Under the pieces are notes generated by a model. That model ran no database searches. It was not told the origin of the DNA and was given only the letters and a program-made list of their open reading frames with translations. A DNA stretch of 64,000 bases from CAYQLK01 sp964418515 (GTDB lineage Bacteria; Patescibacteriota; Microgenomatia; CAYQLK01), in NCBI GenBank assembly GCA_964418515.1, contig CAYQLK010000001.1, positions 1 to 64,000 on the forward strand, given 5' to 3'. This document shows positions 24,769-31,975 of this stretch, piece after piece. Positions within the stretch are counted from its first letter, which is position 1. Every line of letters starts with the position of its first letter. The position numbers and the translations under genes are program-made.

Positions 24769-25986
24769 GTGAAAATTATTTTTGCTTTTTTATTATCTAT
24801 AATATTAACCACCAATAGTACCTCTACAATTTTTGCAGCTATTTTTATCAATGAATTTTCATACCAATCAAGCTCTGATTGGGTAGAGCTATATAATTCA
24901 GAGTGTTCCAGTATTAGCTTAGAAGGCTGGAAGATAAGAGATTCAACAGAAAGTCAGTTCAAATCATTATCAGGCACAATTTTACCTAAAAGTGTTTTAT
25001 CTTTTGATATAACATTTTTAAACAATTCAACCCCCGACAGCATTCGCTTATTCTCGCCAGAAAATACAGATAATCCTTATTCTCAAATTACAATTCCAAT
25101 TGAGGGTTTTGTTACTTCATCCGAAAATCAGTCAGTGAGTCTAGAGGTCGATGGAGGTAGTAGTTGGAAGGTTTTTGATAACAACACTAAAGGTTCACTT
25201 AATTTTTTAGGTGATGAACTGTGTCCAGAAGTAACAACCACACCAACCCCTCCTGCAACGGGAGGGGAGCAGACCCAAACAAGTTTTTCACAAAACGCTT
25301 TAATAATTACAGAAATTCTACCTGACCCCTTGGATGGCGACGAATGGGTAGAAATATATAATCCTAAGGACTTTTCAATTGAATTAAGCAATTTTCAAAT
25401 TGACGACATTGAAAGTGGTTCAAAACCAAGTAATTTACCAAAGTATATACTCGAACCTTTACAGTATTTTGTTTATTACACAAGTTCAATATTTAATAAT
25501 GGTGGAGACAGTGCAAGGATTTTATATAAAGATCAGGTAATTAATAGTTATTCATATCCAGCTTCCACCAAAGGTGTTTCGTTTGCTATTGACGCTTTTG
25601 GTAATTGGCAAAAAACGACAGATCCTACACCAGGCGAAGTCAACTCAATTGTTGCAGTTATTACACCAACTCCCACTGCCACTCCGACCGTAAAACCAAC
25701 CCCAACTACTAAGCCTACCCCGACGCCAAAAATAACTAAAACACCCACTCCTAAAAAAGTTCTTGGCATCAAAACATCATCTACAGATTCGGCCGTCAAA
25801 AAACAAAATCAAGTTGAAGAAATAACAAAAACTGACAATTTTATCCCCTTTTATATCTCAACGGCTCTAATTACATTAGGGTTTTTGGTTCATACTGTTT
25901 ATTTTTCTAACAAAAAAAAGATTAATAAAAAAATAAAAAAGAGCAAAGTCTTTAAAAAACTTAAATCTATACTAAAAATTGTATAG
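24769..25986 (+). CDS. Surface protein with two lamin-tail (LTD) domains and C-terminal membrane anchor
   Basis: 405 residues, GTG start, signal peptide to about residue 24 (IIFAFLLSIILTT ... TIFA). Two LTD-like beta-sandwich domains follow: about 25-125 (INEFSYQSSSDWVELYN) and about 175-285 (ITEILPDPLDGDEWVEIYNP); both have the family hallmark (I)-x-E-(I/F) ... W-V-E-(L/I)-Y-N. A Thr/Pro/Lys-rich stalk (about 300-330), a C-terminal membrane segment (about 362-384, FIPFYISTALITLGFLVHTV) and a strongly basic tail finish it. In bacteria LTD domains occur on surface and nuclease-associated proteins. No enzymatic domain is seen; probably a structural or binding surface protein. Confidence 0.78.
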   Translation: MKIIFAFLLSIILTTNSTSTIFAAIFINEFSYQSSSDWVELYNSECSSISLEGWKIRDSTESQFKSLSGTILPKSVLSFDITFLNNSTPDSIRLFSPENTDNPYSQITIPIEGFVTSSENQSVSLEVDGGSSWKVFDNNTKGSLNFLGDELCPEVTTTPTPPATGGEQTQTSFSQNALIITEILPDPLDGDEWVEIYNPKDFSIELSNFQIDDIESGSKPSNLPKYILEPLQYFVYYTSSIFNNGGDSARILYKDQVINSYSYPASTKGVSFAIDAFGNWQKTTDPTPGEVNSIVAVITPTPTATPTVKPTPTTKPTPTPKITKTPTPKKVLGIKTSSTDSAVKKQNQVEEITKTDNFIPFYISTALITLGFLVHTVYFSNKKKINKKIKKSKVFKKLKSILKIV

Positions 25987-25989
25987 AAT
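25984..25989 (+). promoter_or_regulatory. Possible -10 box for the small HHW protein gene
   Basis: TAGAAT at 25984-25989 would start transcription at the ATG itself (25996), another possible leaderless start. No convincing -35 box. Confidence 0.28.
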
Positions 25990-25995
25990 AATAGT

Positions 25996-26319
25996 ATGGA
26001 TATAGTTTTTACTGGTGTCGGGCTAGTGGTCGGATATTTTATTTCGCACTTCCTTTCCAAACCTATTCACATTAAACCTAACCGATTACCAAAACTTGGC
26101 ATTAAGCGAGTTGAAATAATGCCGAATCTGCTTATACAAACCAGAAGATGGAAAATTCACATTCATCATTGGATGACTCTCTCACTAGTTTTTGTTGTTC
26201 TTATTCTAACCACAACGAGTTTTAACCATTTAATATTAGTCAAAAGCCTGTGTTTAGGTGGAATAATCCAAGGTATCACCTATAAAGATCGTTTTCATAT
26301 TTTAAAGAATCATTCATAA
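25996..26319 (+). CDS. Small membrane protein with HHW motif, function unknown
   Basis: 107 residues. A hydrophobic N-terminus (IVFTGVGLVVGYFISHFL), a basic middle (RRWKIHIHHWMTLSLVFVV) and a second hydrophobic pair of segments. The conserved-looking cluster W-K-I-H-I-H-H-W sits at the start of a membrane segment, where His residues could bind a metal or lie at a membrane face. Ends in YKDRFHILK. I recognise no named family. It lies between the lamin-tail protein and VanZ, in a run of envelope genes. Confidence 0.6.
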   Translation: MDIVFTGVGLVVGYFISHFLSKPIHIKPNRLPKLGIKRVEIMPNLLIQTRRWKIHIHHWMTLSLVFVVLILTTTSFNHLILVKSLCLGGIIQGITYKDRFHILKNHS

Positions 26320-26329
26320 TTTTTTTCCA

Positions 26330-26695
26330 GTGACAAAAAAAACAATATTTTTATACACTCCAGTTATTATTTGGTGTGGACTAATTTTTGCCCTAAGTAA
26401 TCGGCCAACGATCTCGACAGTCGACTCTTATGCAATCGACTTTGCCCTCAAAAAACTTGCACACTTCACTGAATATTTTATTCTTGGGGTTTTAGTTTAT
26501 CGTGCCACAAAAAATATTTGGATTAGTATTTTATTTTGTATTGCTTATGCAATTTCAGATGAGTTTCATCAATCATTTATTCCAGGCCGTGAGCCAAGAG
26601 GTAGAGATGTTATTATTGACTCACTTGGAAGCATAACTGCAGTCATCACATGGAACAAATTATTTCAAAAAACCAAATTGAAACTGAGAAAATAG
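26330..26695 (+). CDS. VanZ-like family membrane protein
   Basis: 121 residues, GTG start. Four membrane segments and the VanZ signature pieces: KKLAHFTEYFILG (H-x-x-E-Y) and ISDEFHQSFIPGREPRGRDVIIDSLGS (D-E-x-H-Q ... P-x-R ... D-x-x-x-D-x-x-G). VanZ gives low-level teicoplanin resistance in enterococci, but the family is broad and its biochemical role is unclear; an envelope role is likely. Its last 46 bases overlap tsaE in another frame. Confidence 0.85.
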   Translation: MTKKTIFLYTPVIIWCGLIFALSNRPTISTVDSYAIDFALKKLAHFTEYFILGVLVYRATKNIWISILFCIAYAISDEFHQSFIPGREPRGRDVIIDSLGSITAVITWNKLFQKTKLKLRK

Positions 26696-27060
26696 GTCAG
26701 GATCTAGCTCAAAAGTACTTATATTCAGGTGGAGTTATTTTTCTAACTGGAGACTTAGGTGCAGGCAAAACGGCGTTTGTTAGAGGGTTTGCCAAAGGTC
26801 TAGGTATTACTAGGACAATTTCAAGTCCAACTTTTGTGTTTCTCAAAATTTATGACAGGCTTTATCATCTTGATCTATATAGACTCGAGAATCCTAGCCA
26901 GTTTGAAATGTTAGGTATAAGAGAAATTATCGAATCAGATCCTAAAAAAATATTTATTATAGAGTGGCCAGACAAGGCTAATTTAAGCAATATTTTTGCT
27001 AAAAAAATTACATTTCTAAAAACCAAATCAGACAATGAAAGAATTATTACAATCGAGTAA
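26650..27060 (+). CDS. tsaE: tRNA t6A biosynthesis ATPase TsaE
   Basis: 136 residues. P-loop GDLGAGKTAFVRGFAKGLG, the SSPTFVF switch region, HLDLYRL and IIEWPDK are all TsaE hallmarks. TsaE hydrolyses ATP to reset the TsaBD complex that places threonylcarbamoyl on A37 of ANN-decoding tRNAs. Starts inside the vanZ gene (46-base overlap) and overlaps tsaC by 26 bases, so it is translationally linked to both. Slightly shorter than the E. coli protein (153). Confidence 0.92.
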   Translation: MEQIISKNQIETEKIGQDLAQKYLYSGGVIFLTGDLGAGKTAFVRGFAKGLGITRTISSPTFVFLKIYDRLYHLDLYRLENPSQFEMLGIREIIESDPKKIFIIEWPDKANLSNIFAKKITFLKTKSDNERIITIE

Positions 27061-27619
27061 TCCTCAAGTTATAGCTGAGATTTTTGCAAATGGTGGAATC
27101 GTTATTTTTCCAACAGACACTGTATGGGGAATAGGGTGTGTTTATGATGATGATCAAGCAATTAAAAGACTCTACTCAATCAAAAACCGCCTGCCTGATA
27201 AACCAACATCACTTCTTATTCCAAATTCCAACTGGGTAAATAAATTGGCAATCATTAACCCTACTGCAAAAAAAATATTGAATAAATATTGGCCAGGTGC
27301 TCTTACGGTCGTATTGCCAGCCAAAAAAGAAATTGAGGATAAAAGTTTTGTTTCAACAACTAAAAAGGTTGGTGTTAGAATTCCTAATCATAAAAAATTA
27401 TTGGAGGTTATAAAGATATTAGAGAAGCCAATTCTTGGCCCCTCGGCCAATTTTGCAGGCAAAACTCCTCCCCAAACTATTTCTCAACTTGATCCAAATC
27501 TTCTTAAGCTAGTAGATGCAGTTTTTATATCTATAGACGGATCTGGCAAAGAGTCAACTGTCATAACTTTCGAAAATGAAAATTTAGTGATATTAAGAGA
27601 TGGGGCAGTTAAAATATAA
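27035..27619 (+). CDS. tsaC: Threonylcarbamoyl-AMP synthase TsaC/Sua5
   Basis: 194 residues, the short TsaC form without the Sua5 C-terminal domain. It makes threonylcarbamoyl-AMP from Thr, bicarbonate and ATP. Characteristic stretches: GGIVIFPTDTVWGIGC, the substrate-binding IKNRLPDKPTSLLI, and GPSANFAGKTPPQTISQL. Next to tsaE and tsaB, giving a compact t6A operon; tsaD is not in the window. Confidence 0.92.
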   Translation: MKELLQSSNPQVIAEIFANGGIVIFPTDTVWGIGCVYDDDQAIKRLYSIKNRLPDKPTSLLIPNSNWVNKLAIINPTAKKILNKYWPGALTVVLPAKKEIEDKSFVSTTKKVGVRIPNHKKLLEVIKILEKPILGPSANFAGKTPPQTISQLDPNLLKLVDAVFISIDGSGKESTVITFENENLVILRDGAVKI

Positions 27620-27621
27620 TT

Positions 27622-27942
27622 ATGGATTTATATATCGATACCACAAAGCCAAATCAGACAATTATAAAAATAATTGAAAAGGATGGTTCTAGTGCTTTTT
27701 CTCAAGCTTTTCAGGGTGTTGGGTCGGAAACACTGGTTCCGCACTTAGATAAAATTTTTGAAAAATTTCCAATGAAAAAAATCGGCAGAATTTTTGTCAA
27801 CTCAGGTCCAGGCTCATTTACTGGTACTAGAGTTGGTGTTTCAGTTGCAAACGCATTAGCGTTTTGTTTAAAAATTCCAGTAAATAATCTTAAGGTCGGT
27901 AGCTATGCTAAAGTAAAGTATGAAGACTCAAAGTATTCCTAA
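27622..27942 (+). CDS. tsaB: TsaB-like protein, short form
   Basis: 106 residues, about half of the 230-residue E. coli TsaB. It keeps the N-terminal ASKHA subdomain: MDLYIDTTKPNQTIIKI, a region matching the H-x-(x)-L-(x) helix (SETLVPHLDKIFE) and NSGPGSFTGTRVGVSVANALAF, the strongest TsaB signature. The second half is absent and the frame ends normally just before the CAP gene, with no sign of a frameshifted remainder. TsaB is a scaffold for TsaD, and the conserved interface lies in the retained half, so this may be functional. Confidence 0.82.
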   Translation: MDLYIDTTKPNQTIIKIIEKDGSSAFSQAFQGVGSETLVPHLDKIFEKFPMKKIGRIFVNSGPGSFTGTRVGVSVANALAFCLKIPVNNLKVGSYAKVKYEDSKYS

Positions 27943-28877
27943 TGACATCAATAGTTAAGTTTTTTTTACCTCACCACAAGAACAATCATAGAGCCCACGC
28001 TGTAAAAGCGCCCGCTATTTTTTCTTACGTAATATTTTTAATACTTCTTCAGGTATTTTTGAAAATATTTTCAATTCCTGGTTCTAATGTGCTGGGTATA
28101 TCAACAAATATTTCCACCACTGACATTATTAACCTTACCAACGAAAGAAGGGTTTCTCAAGGCGTACGACCAGTTAAAGAAAACCAGCTTTTGTCTCAAG
28201 CCGCCGCTGCCAAAGCTCAAGATATGTTAAACCAAAACTACTGGGCACATTTTGCTCCAGATGGAAAAACTCCTTGGCAATTTATTAATCAGTCTGGTTA
28301 CAGTTATTCGGTAGCAGGTGAAAATTTAGCTCGGGATTTTGATAACGCAAGCTCCGTAGTTGTTGCCTGGATGAACTCGCCTTCGCATAAACAAAATTTG
28401 TTGGACAGTAGTTTTACGGAAATTGGTGTAGCTGTAACTGAGGGTAATCTTAATGGTATAAACGGATCTTTGGTAGTGCAGATGTTTGCTTCTCCAGCTA
28501 ACCCTGCTCCAATTCAGCAAGTTGAGGAAACAACTCCTACATCAACAGCTAACAGTTTGTCAGCTACCCCATCTGCTACGATAGTTGGCACTACTAACTC
28601 AGTTACTGACGATATAGGTAATGCGCCAGAGAGCACCGAAGCGGTATATGGAGAAACGTCGCAAGTTCAAGTAAATTATCCGCTCAATCCGTATTTAATT
28701 ATCAAAACAGTTAGTTTAATAATTTCCACATTACTTGTTCTATTAATCGCAATTGATATCGTTTATGTTCGTAGAAATAGAATAAATCGCGCACTTCATC
28801 ACAATTTTGCCCACTTATTCGTATTCAGTTTATTTGCCATTGCAATCACATTTATTAGCTCCGGATCAATTCTATAA
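27942..28877 (+). CDS. CAP-domain (SCP/PR1) membrane protein
   Basis: 311 residues. An N-terminal membrane segment (about 28-47) is followed by a CAP domain (about 65-185) with its marks LTNERRVSQGVRP, NYWAHFAPDGKTPW, AGENLARDF and WMNSPSHKQNLLDSSFTEIGVAV; the conserved His and Glu positions are present. A Thr/Ser-rich linker and two C-terminal membrane segments (about 247-266 and 288-307) follow. Bacterial CAP proteins are secreted or surface proteins of mostly unknown activity. Its ATG overlaps the tsaB stop by one base, so it is translated with the t6A genes although the function is unrelated. Confidence 0.85.
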   Translation: MTSIVKFFLPHHKNNHRAHAVKAPAIFSYVIFLILLQVFLKIFSIPGSNVLGISTNISTTDIINLTNERRVSQGVRPVKENQLLSQAAAAKAQDMLNQNYWAHFAPDGKTPWQFINQSGYSYSVAGENLARDFDNASSVVVAWMNSPSHKQNLLDSSFTEIGVAVTEGNLNGINGSLVVQMFASPANPAPIQQVEETTPTSTANSLSATPSATIVGTTNSVTDDIGNAPESTEAVYGETSQVQVNYPLNPYLIIKTVSLIISTLLVLLIAIDIVYVRRNRINRALHHNFAHLFVFSLFAIAITFISSGSIL

Positions 28878-28880
28878 ATT

Positions 28881-29147
28881 ATGAGTAACAAAAAAATAAC
28901 CCACCTACACTTTCATTGGGGAATGTTATTTTTTGCAATCGGGCTTGCATTTGGAAGTATAATGTCGTTTCAGTCAAGTCAAATAACACAATTTTTAATT
29001 GCACTCATATTTGCTATTTTTTACTTTTTTTGGGGCGTAATTCACTACTTTGCTGTTACGAAAAAGCACCCCCACACGGTAGTTGAATATTTAGGGCTAT
29101 CATTTTTAATTATTGTAATAGCATATTTGATGTTTTTAAGTCGTTAA
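28881..29147 (+). CDS. Small three-helix membrane protein, function unknown
   Basis: 88 residues with three predicted membrane segments (about 13-30, 36-55 and 67-86). His-rich near both cytoplasmic faces: THLHFHWGMLFF at the start and KKHPHTVVEYLG before the last helix. Three bases after the CAP gene. No family recognised. It is the last gene before the sugar island. Confidence 0.6.
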   Translation: MSNKKITHLHFHWGMLFFAIGLAFGSIMSFQSSQITQFLIALIFAIFYFFWGVIHYFAVTKKHPHTVVEYLGLSFLIIVIAYLMFLSR

Positions 29148-29162
29148 GCTACTATATATCTT

Positions 29163-30032
29163 GTGAAAGGAATAATACTCGCCGGAGGTTCCGGAACTAG
29201 ACTTTACCCGATTACTTACGCAATCAGTAAACAAATTATGCCTGTCTATGACAAGCCAATGATTTACTATCCTTTATCGGTTCTACTAAAGGCTGGAATT
29301 AATGAGATATTAATTATTTCTACTCCTCAAGATCTTCCTGGGTTTCAAAAACTTCTTGGTGATGGAACTAAATATGGATGTAGTTTTAATTACGCCATTC
29401 AAGAAATCCCTAACGGATTAGCGCAAGCCTTCGTTATTGGGGAATCCTTTATTGGTTCAGATTCAGTTGCAATGATTTTGGGTGATAATATTTTTTATGG
29501 CTCCTCGCTCGATGAAGTACTTCCACAAACTGATTCAATCGAAGGAGGTAAAGTATTTGCCTATCGAGTTTCTGATCCAGAAAGATATGGAGTTGTTGAA
29601 TTTGATAAGGATAATATTGCAGTATCGATTGAAGAAAAACCCACCAAGCCAAAATCAAACTATGCTGTAACCGGCTTGTATTTTTACGACAACAATGTCG
29701 TTGAAATTGCAAAAAACATTAAACCAAGTGAGCGTGGAGAATATGAAATTACAGACGTAAATGCTTATTATCTTAAAAAGAACAAGCTCAAAGTAGCAAT
29801 ATTAGAACAAGGAACAGCTTGGCTTGATACTGGCACCTTTGATTCAATGATGCAAGCTTCACAGTTCGTTCAAGTAATTGAACAACGACAAGGAATCAAA
29901 ATTGGATGTATTGAAGAAGTTGCTTTTCAAAAAGAATTCATCACCAAAGCTCAACTGATTGATTTGGCTGAACCTCTATTAAAAAGTGGATACGGAAAAT
30001 ATTTAATGTCTGTAGCTGAGAATAGTAGTTAA
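29163..30032 (+). CDS. rfbA: Glucose-1-phosphate thymidylyltransferase
   Basis: 289 residues, the normal RmlA/RfbA length, GTG start. It makes dTDP-glucose from dTTP and glucose-1-phosphate, the first step to dTDP-rhamnose and other dTDP-deoxysugars. Signature LAGGSGTRLYPITYAISKQ, then PVYDKPMIYYPLS, ILGDNIFYG, and the C-terminal IEQRQGIKIGCIEEVAF and LLKSGYGKYL typical of the short RmlA enzymes. RmlB and RmlC are not in the window. TATATA at 29153-29158 may be a -10 box with a start at the GTG. This gene opens the 35-kb glycan island. Confidence 0.93.
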   Translation: MKGIILAGGSGTRLYPITYAISKQIMPVYDKPMIYYPLSVLLKAGINEILIISTPQDLPGFQKLLGDGTKYGCSFNYAIQEIPNGLAQAFVIGESFIGSDSVAMILGDNIFYGSSLDEVLPQTDSIEGGKVFAYRVSDPERYGVVEFDKDNIAVSIEEKPTKPKSNYAVTGLYFYDNNVVEIAKNIKPSERGEYEITDVNAYYLKKNKLKVAILEQGTAWLDTGTFDSMMQASQFVQVIEQRQGIKIGCIEEVAFQKEFITKAQLIDLAEPLLKSGYGKYLMSVAENSS

Positions 30033-30044
30033 TTTTTAAATATT

Positions 30045-30959
30045 ATGTCAAAAATATTATTTACCGGTTCGACGGGTCTCGTCGGAAGTAGAGTCTGTGA
30101 GCTTCTACGGAATAATCACGAAATTACTACAATCTCTAGAGATATAGGGAATGCTGATATTCAATCTGACCTAAATGATTTGTCCCATTTAAAAAAAACA
30201 TTAGAGAATTTGGACTTTGAAAATATTTTTCATTTTGCAGGGTTCACAGCTGTTGATGAAGCGGAAAATCAAAAAGGAGATATTGAAGGCCAATGTTATC
30301 AGACAAACGTGAATATGACTCAAAATATACTTAACATTGCCGCGTCTTATAACGCAAAAGTGTTTTTTATTTCCACCGATTTTGTTTTTAATGGCGAGAA
30401 CGGTCCGTATTCAGAAACTGACCCAACGGGTTCAAGTGATGATCTTAGTTGGTACGGTTGGACCAAAAAACTTGCTGAGGACAATATATTGAATGACTCA
30501 GATAAGCACCAAATTATTAGGATCGCTTACCCGTTTAGGTCAAATTTTACAAAAGGCGATTTTGCTCGAGATATTATTTCCAAGATGGAAAATAAATCTT
30601 TATATCCACTTTTTTACGATCAATTTCTTACACCGACTTTTATTGATAATCTTGCCGATTTTATAAACCTTAGTCTTGAACGATCTCTAAGCGGTGTCTA
30701 TCATTTAGCAAATTCAGATCTTGTAACTCCTTACAGTTTTGGGCAAATAATTAATGATGTTTTTGAGTTTAATTACCCGATAGAAAAAGGATCAATTCAT
30801 TCGTTTAGACAAAATTTCCCAAACAAAGCCAAGAGGCCTGTCAAAGGGGGCTTGGTCACTAAAAAAGTTGAGTCGTTAGGTGTACCTGTTTTAACAAACG
30901 AAGAAGCAATTAAAATCTTAAAAACACAGATTAATTCAAAATCTGCTAAAATTTCTTGA
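30045..30959 (+). CDS. RmlD-like NAD(P)-dependent sugar reductase (extended SDR)
   Basis: 304 residues. N-terminal Rossmann GSTGLVGSRV, the FHFAGFTAVDEAE block, ISTDFVFNGENGPYSETDP with the catalytic Thr, and the YGWTKKLAED Y-x-x-x-K pair. These are the RmlD_sub_bind family marks; members reduce dTDP-4-dehydrorhamnose, and related enzymes reduce GDP-4-keto-6-deoxymannose to GDP-rhamnose. It sits between rfbA and gmd, so either substrate is possible. The gene is followed after 11 bases by gmd, whose ribosome-binding site overlaps its stop codon. Confidence 0.82.
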   Translation: MSKILFTGSTGLVGSRVCELLRNNHEITTISRDIGNADIQSDLNDLSHLKKTLENLDFENIFHFAGFTAVDEAENQKGDIEGQCYQTNVNMTQNILNIAASYNAKVFFISTDFVFNGENGPYSETDPTGSSDDLSWYGWTKKLAEDNILNDSDKHQIIRIAYPFRSNFTKGDFARDIISKMENKSLYPLFYDQFLTPTFIDNLADFINLSLERSLSGVYHLANSDLVTPYSFGQIINDVFEFNYPIEKGSIHSFRQNFPNKAKRPVKGGLVTKKVESLGVPVLTNEEAIKILKTQINSKSAKIS

Positions 30960-30962
30960 GGA
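30957..30962 (+). promoter_or_regulatory. Shine-Dalgarno site deciding the gmd start
   Basis: TGAGGA at 30957-30962, overlapping the stop of the upstream gene, lies 8 bases before the ATG at 30971. It is one of very few recognisable Shine-Dalgarno sequences in the window and selects this ATG over the in-frame TTG at 30956. Confidence 0.6.
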
Positions 30963-30970
30963 TAAATACT

Positions 30971-31975
30971 ATGAAAGAAACAAAATCAAAGTCCGCGCTT
31001 ATTACAGGAATTACTGGTCAGGACGGTTCATATTTGGCCGAACTACTACTAGACAAAGGATATGAGGTTTATGGAGTTGTTAGGCGGTTGTCGACCCCCA
31101 ACACTGAAAGAATTGAAACAATTTTACCACAGCTACATTTAGTTGAAGGCGATCTGTATGATGAACAGTCACTAATTTCAGCAATCGATTTGAGTCAACC
31201 AGACGAAGTCTATAATTTGGCCGCTCAATCTTTTGTAAAAACTTCATGGAACCAAGCTGTTTTAACTGGCGAGTTAACAGGTATGGGTGTTACAAGAATG
31301 CTGGACGCTCTAAAACACGTTAAGCCAGACGCAAAATTTTATCAGGCTTCTTCTTCAGAAATGTTTGGGAAGGTTCAAGAAACACCTCAAACAGAAAAAA
31401 CTGCATTCTATCCTCGCAGTCCCTATGGGGTTGCCAAACTCTATGGACACTGGATGACAATTAATTATAGAGAGTCTTATGGTATGTTTGCTGTTTCAGG
31501 AATACTTTTCAACCACGAGTCGCCAAGGCGAGGTATCGAGTTTGTAACTAGAAAAGTTACTGACACTGCAGCAAGAGTTAAACTTGGACTTGTCGATAAG
31601 GTTGATTTTGGCAATCTTGATGCAGCGCGTGACTGGGGTTTTGCAGGAGACTATGTTGAAGCAATGTGGTTAATGTTACAACAAGATAAGCCAGATGATT
31701 TTGTTATTGCAACAGGAGTAACCCATACAATCAAAGATTTTATAGTCGAAGCATTTAAACACATAGGTATTGATAATTGGCAAGCTCATATTGGTCTAGA
31801 TGAAAAATTCATGCGTCCAGCAGAAGTTGATTTCCTAAAAGGTGATGCGACCAAAGCTAAAGAAAAATTAGGCTGGACGCCAAAGACCACATTTTCCGAG
31901 CTTGTAAAGATGATGGTCGATGCTGATATGGAGAAGTATCGCAAAATAGTCAAATCTGCCCAAAACGTTGAATGA
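30971..31975 (+). CDS. gmd: GDP-mannose 4,6-dehydratase
   Basis: 334 residues from the ATG at 30971, chosen by the Shine-Dalgarno site. It turns GDP-mannose into GDP-4-keto-6-deoxymannose, the precursor of GDP-fucose and GDP-D-rhamnose. The Rossmann motif GITGQDGSYLAELL, the RRLSTPNTERI segment, NLAAQSFVKTSW, the active-site Y152-x-x-x-K156 (SPYGVAKLYGHW) and FNHESPRRGIEFVTRKVT are diagnostic of GMD. No GDP-fucose synthase is seen nearby; the RmlD-like reductase upstream is the likely partner. ATGA overlap with the next gene. Confidence 0.93.
   Translation: MKETKSKSALITGITGQDGSYLAELLLDKGYEVYGVVRRLSTPNTERIETILPQLHLVEGDLYDEQSLISAIDLSQPDEVYNLAAQSFVKTSWNQAVLTGELTGMGVTRMLDALKHVKPDAKFYQASSSEMFGKVQETPQTEKTAFYPRSPYGVAKLYGHWMTINYRESYGMFAVSGILFNHESPRRGIEFVTRKVTDTAARVKLGLVDKVDFGNLDAARDWGFAGDYVEAMWLMLQQDKPDDFVIATGVTHTIKDFIVEAFKHIGIDNWQAHIGLDEKFMRPAEVDFLKGDATKAKEKLGWTPKTTFSELVKMMVDADMEKYRKIVKSAQNVE

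Noticed and set aside
25660..25760. Repetitive ACC/CCA-rich DNA, looked at as a possible tandem repeat or CRISPR
   Set aside because: It encodes the Thr/Pro/Lys stalk of the lamin-tail protein; no regular direct repeats with unique spacers.
27622..27942. TsaB as a frameshifted pseudogene
   Set aside because: No remainder of TsaB is visible downstream in any frame; the CAP gene starts at once. A natural short form fits better.
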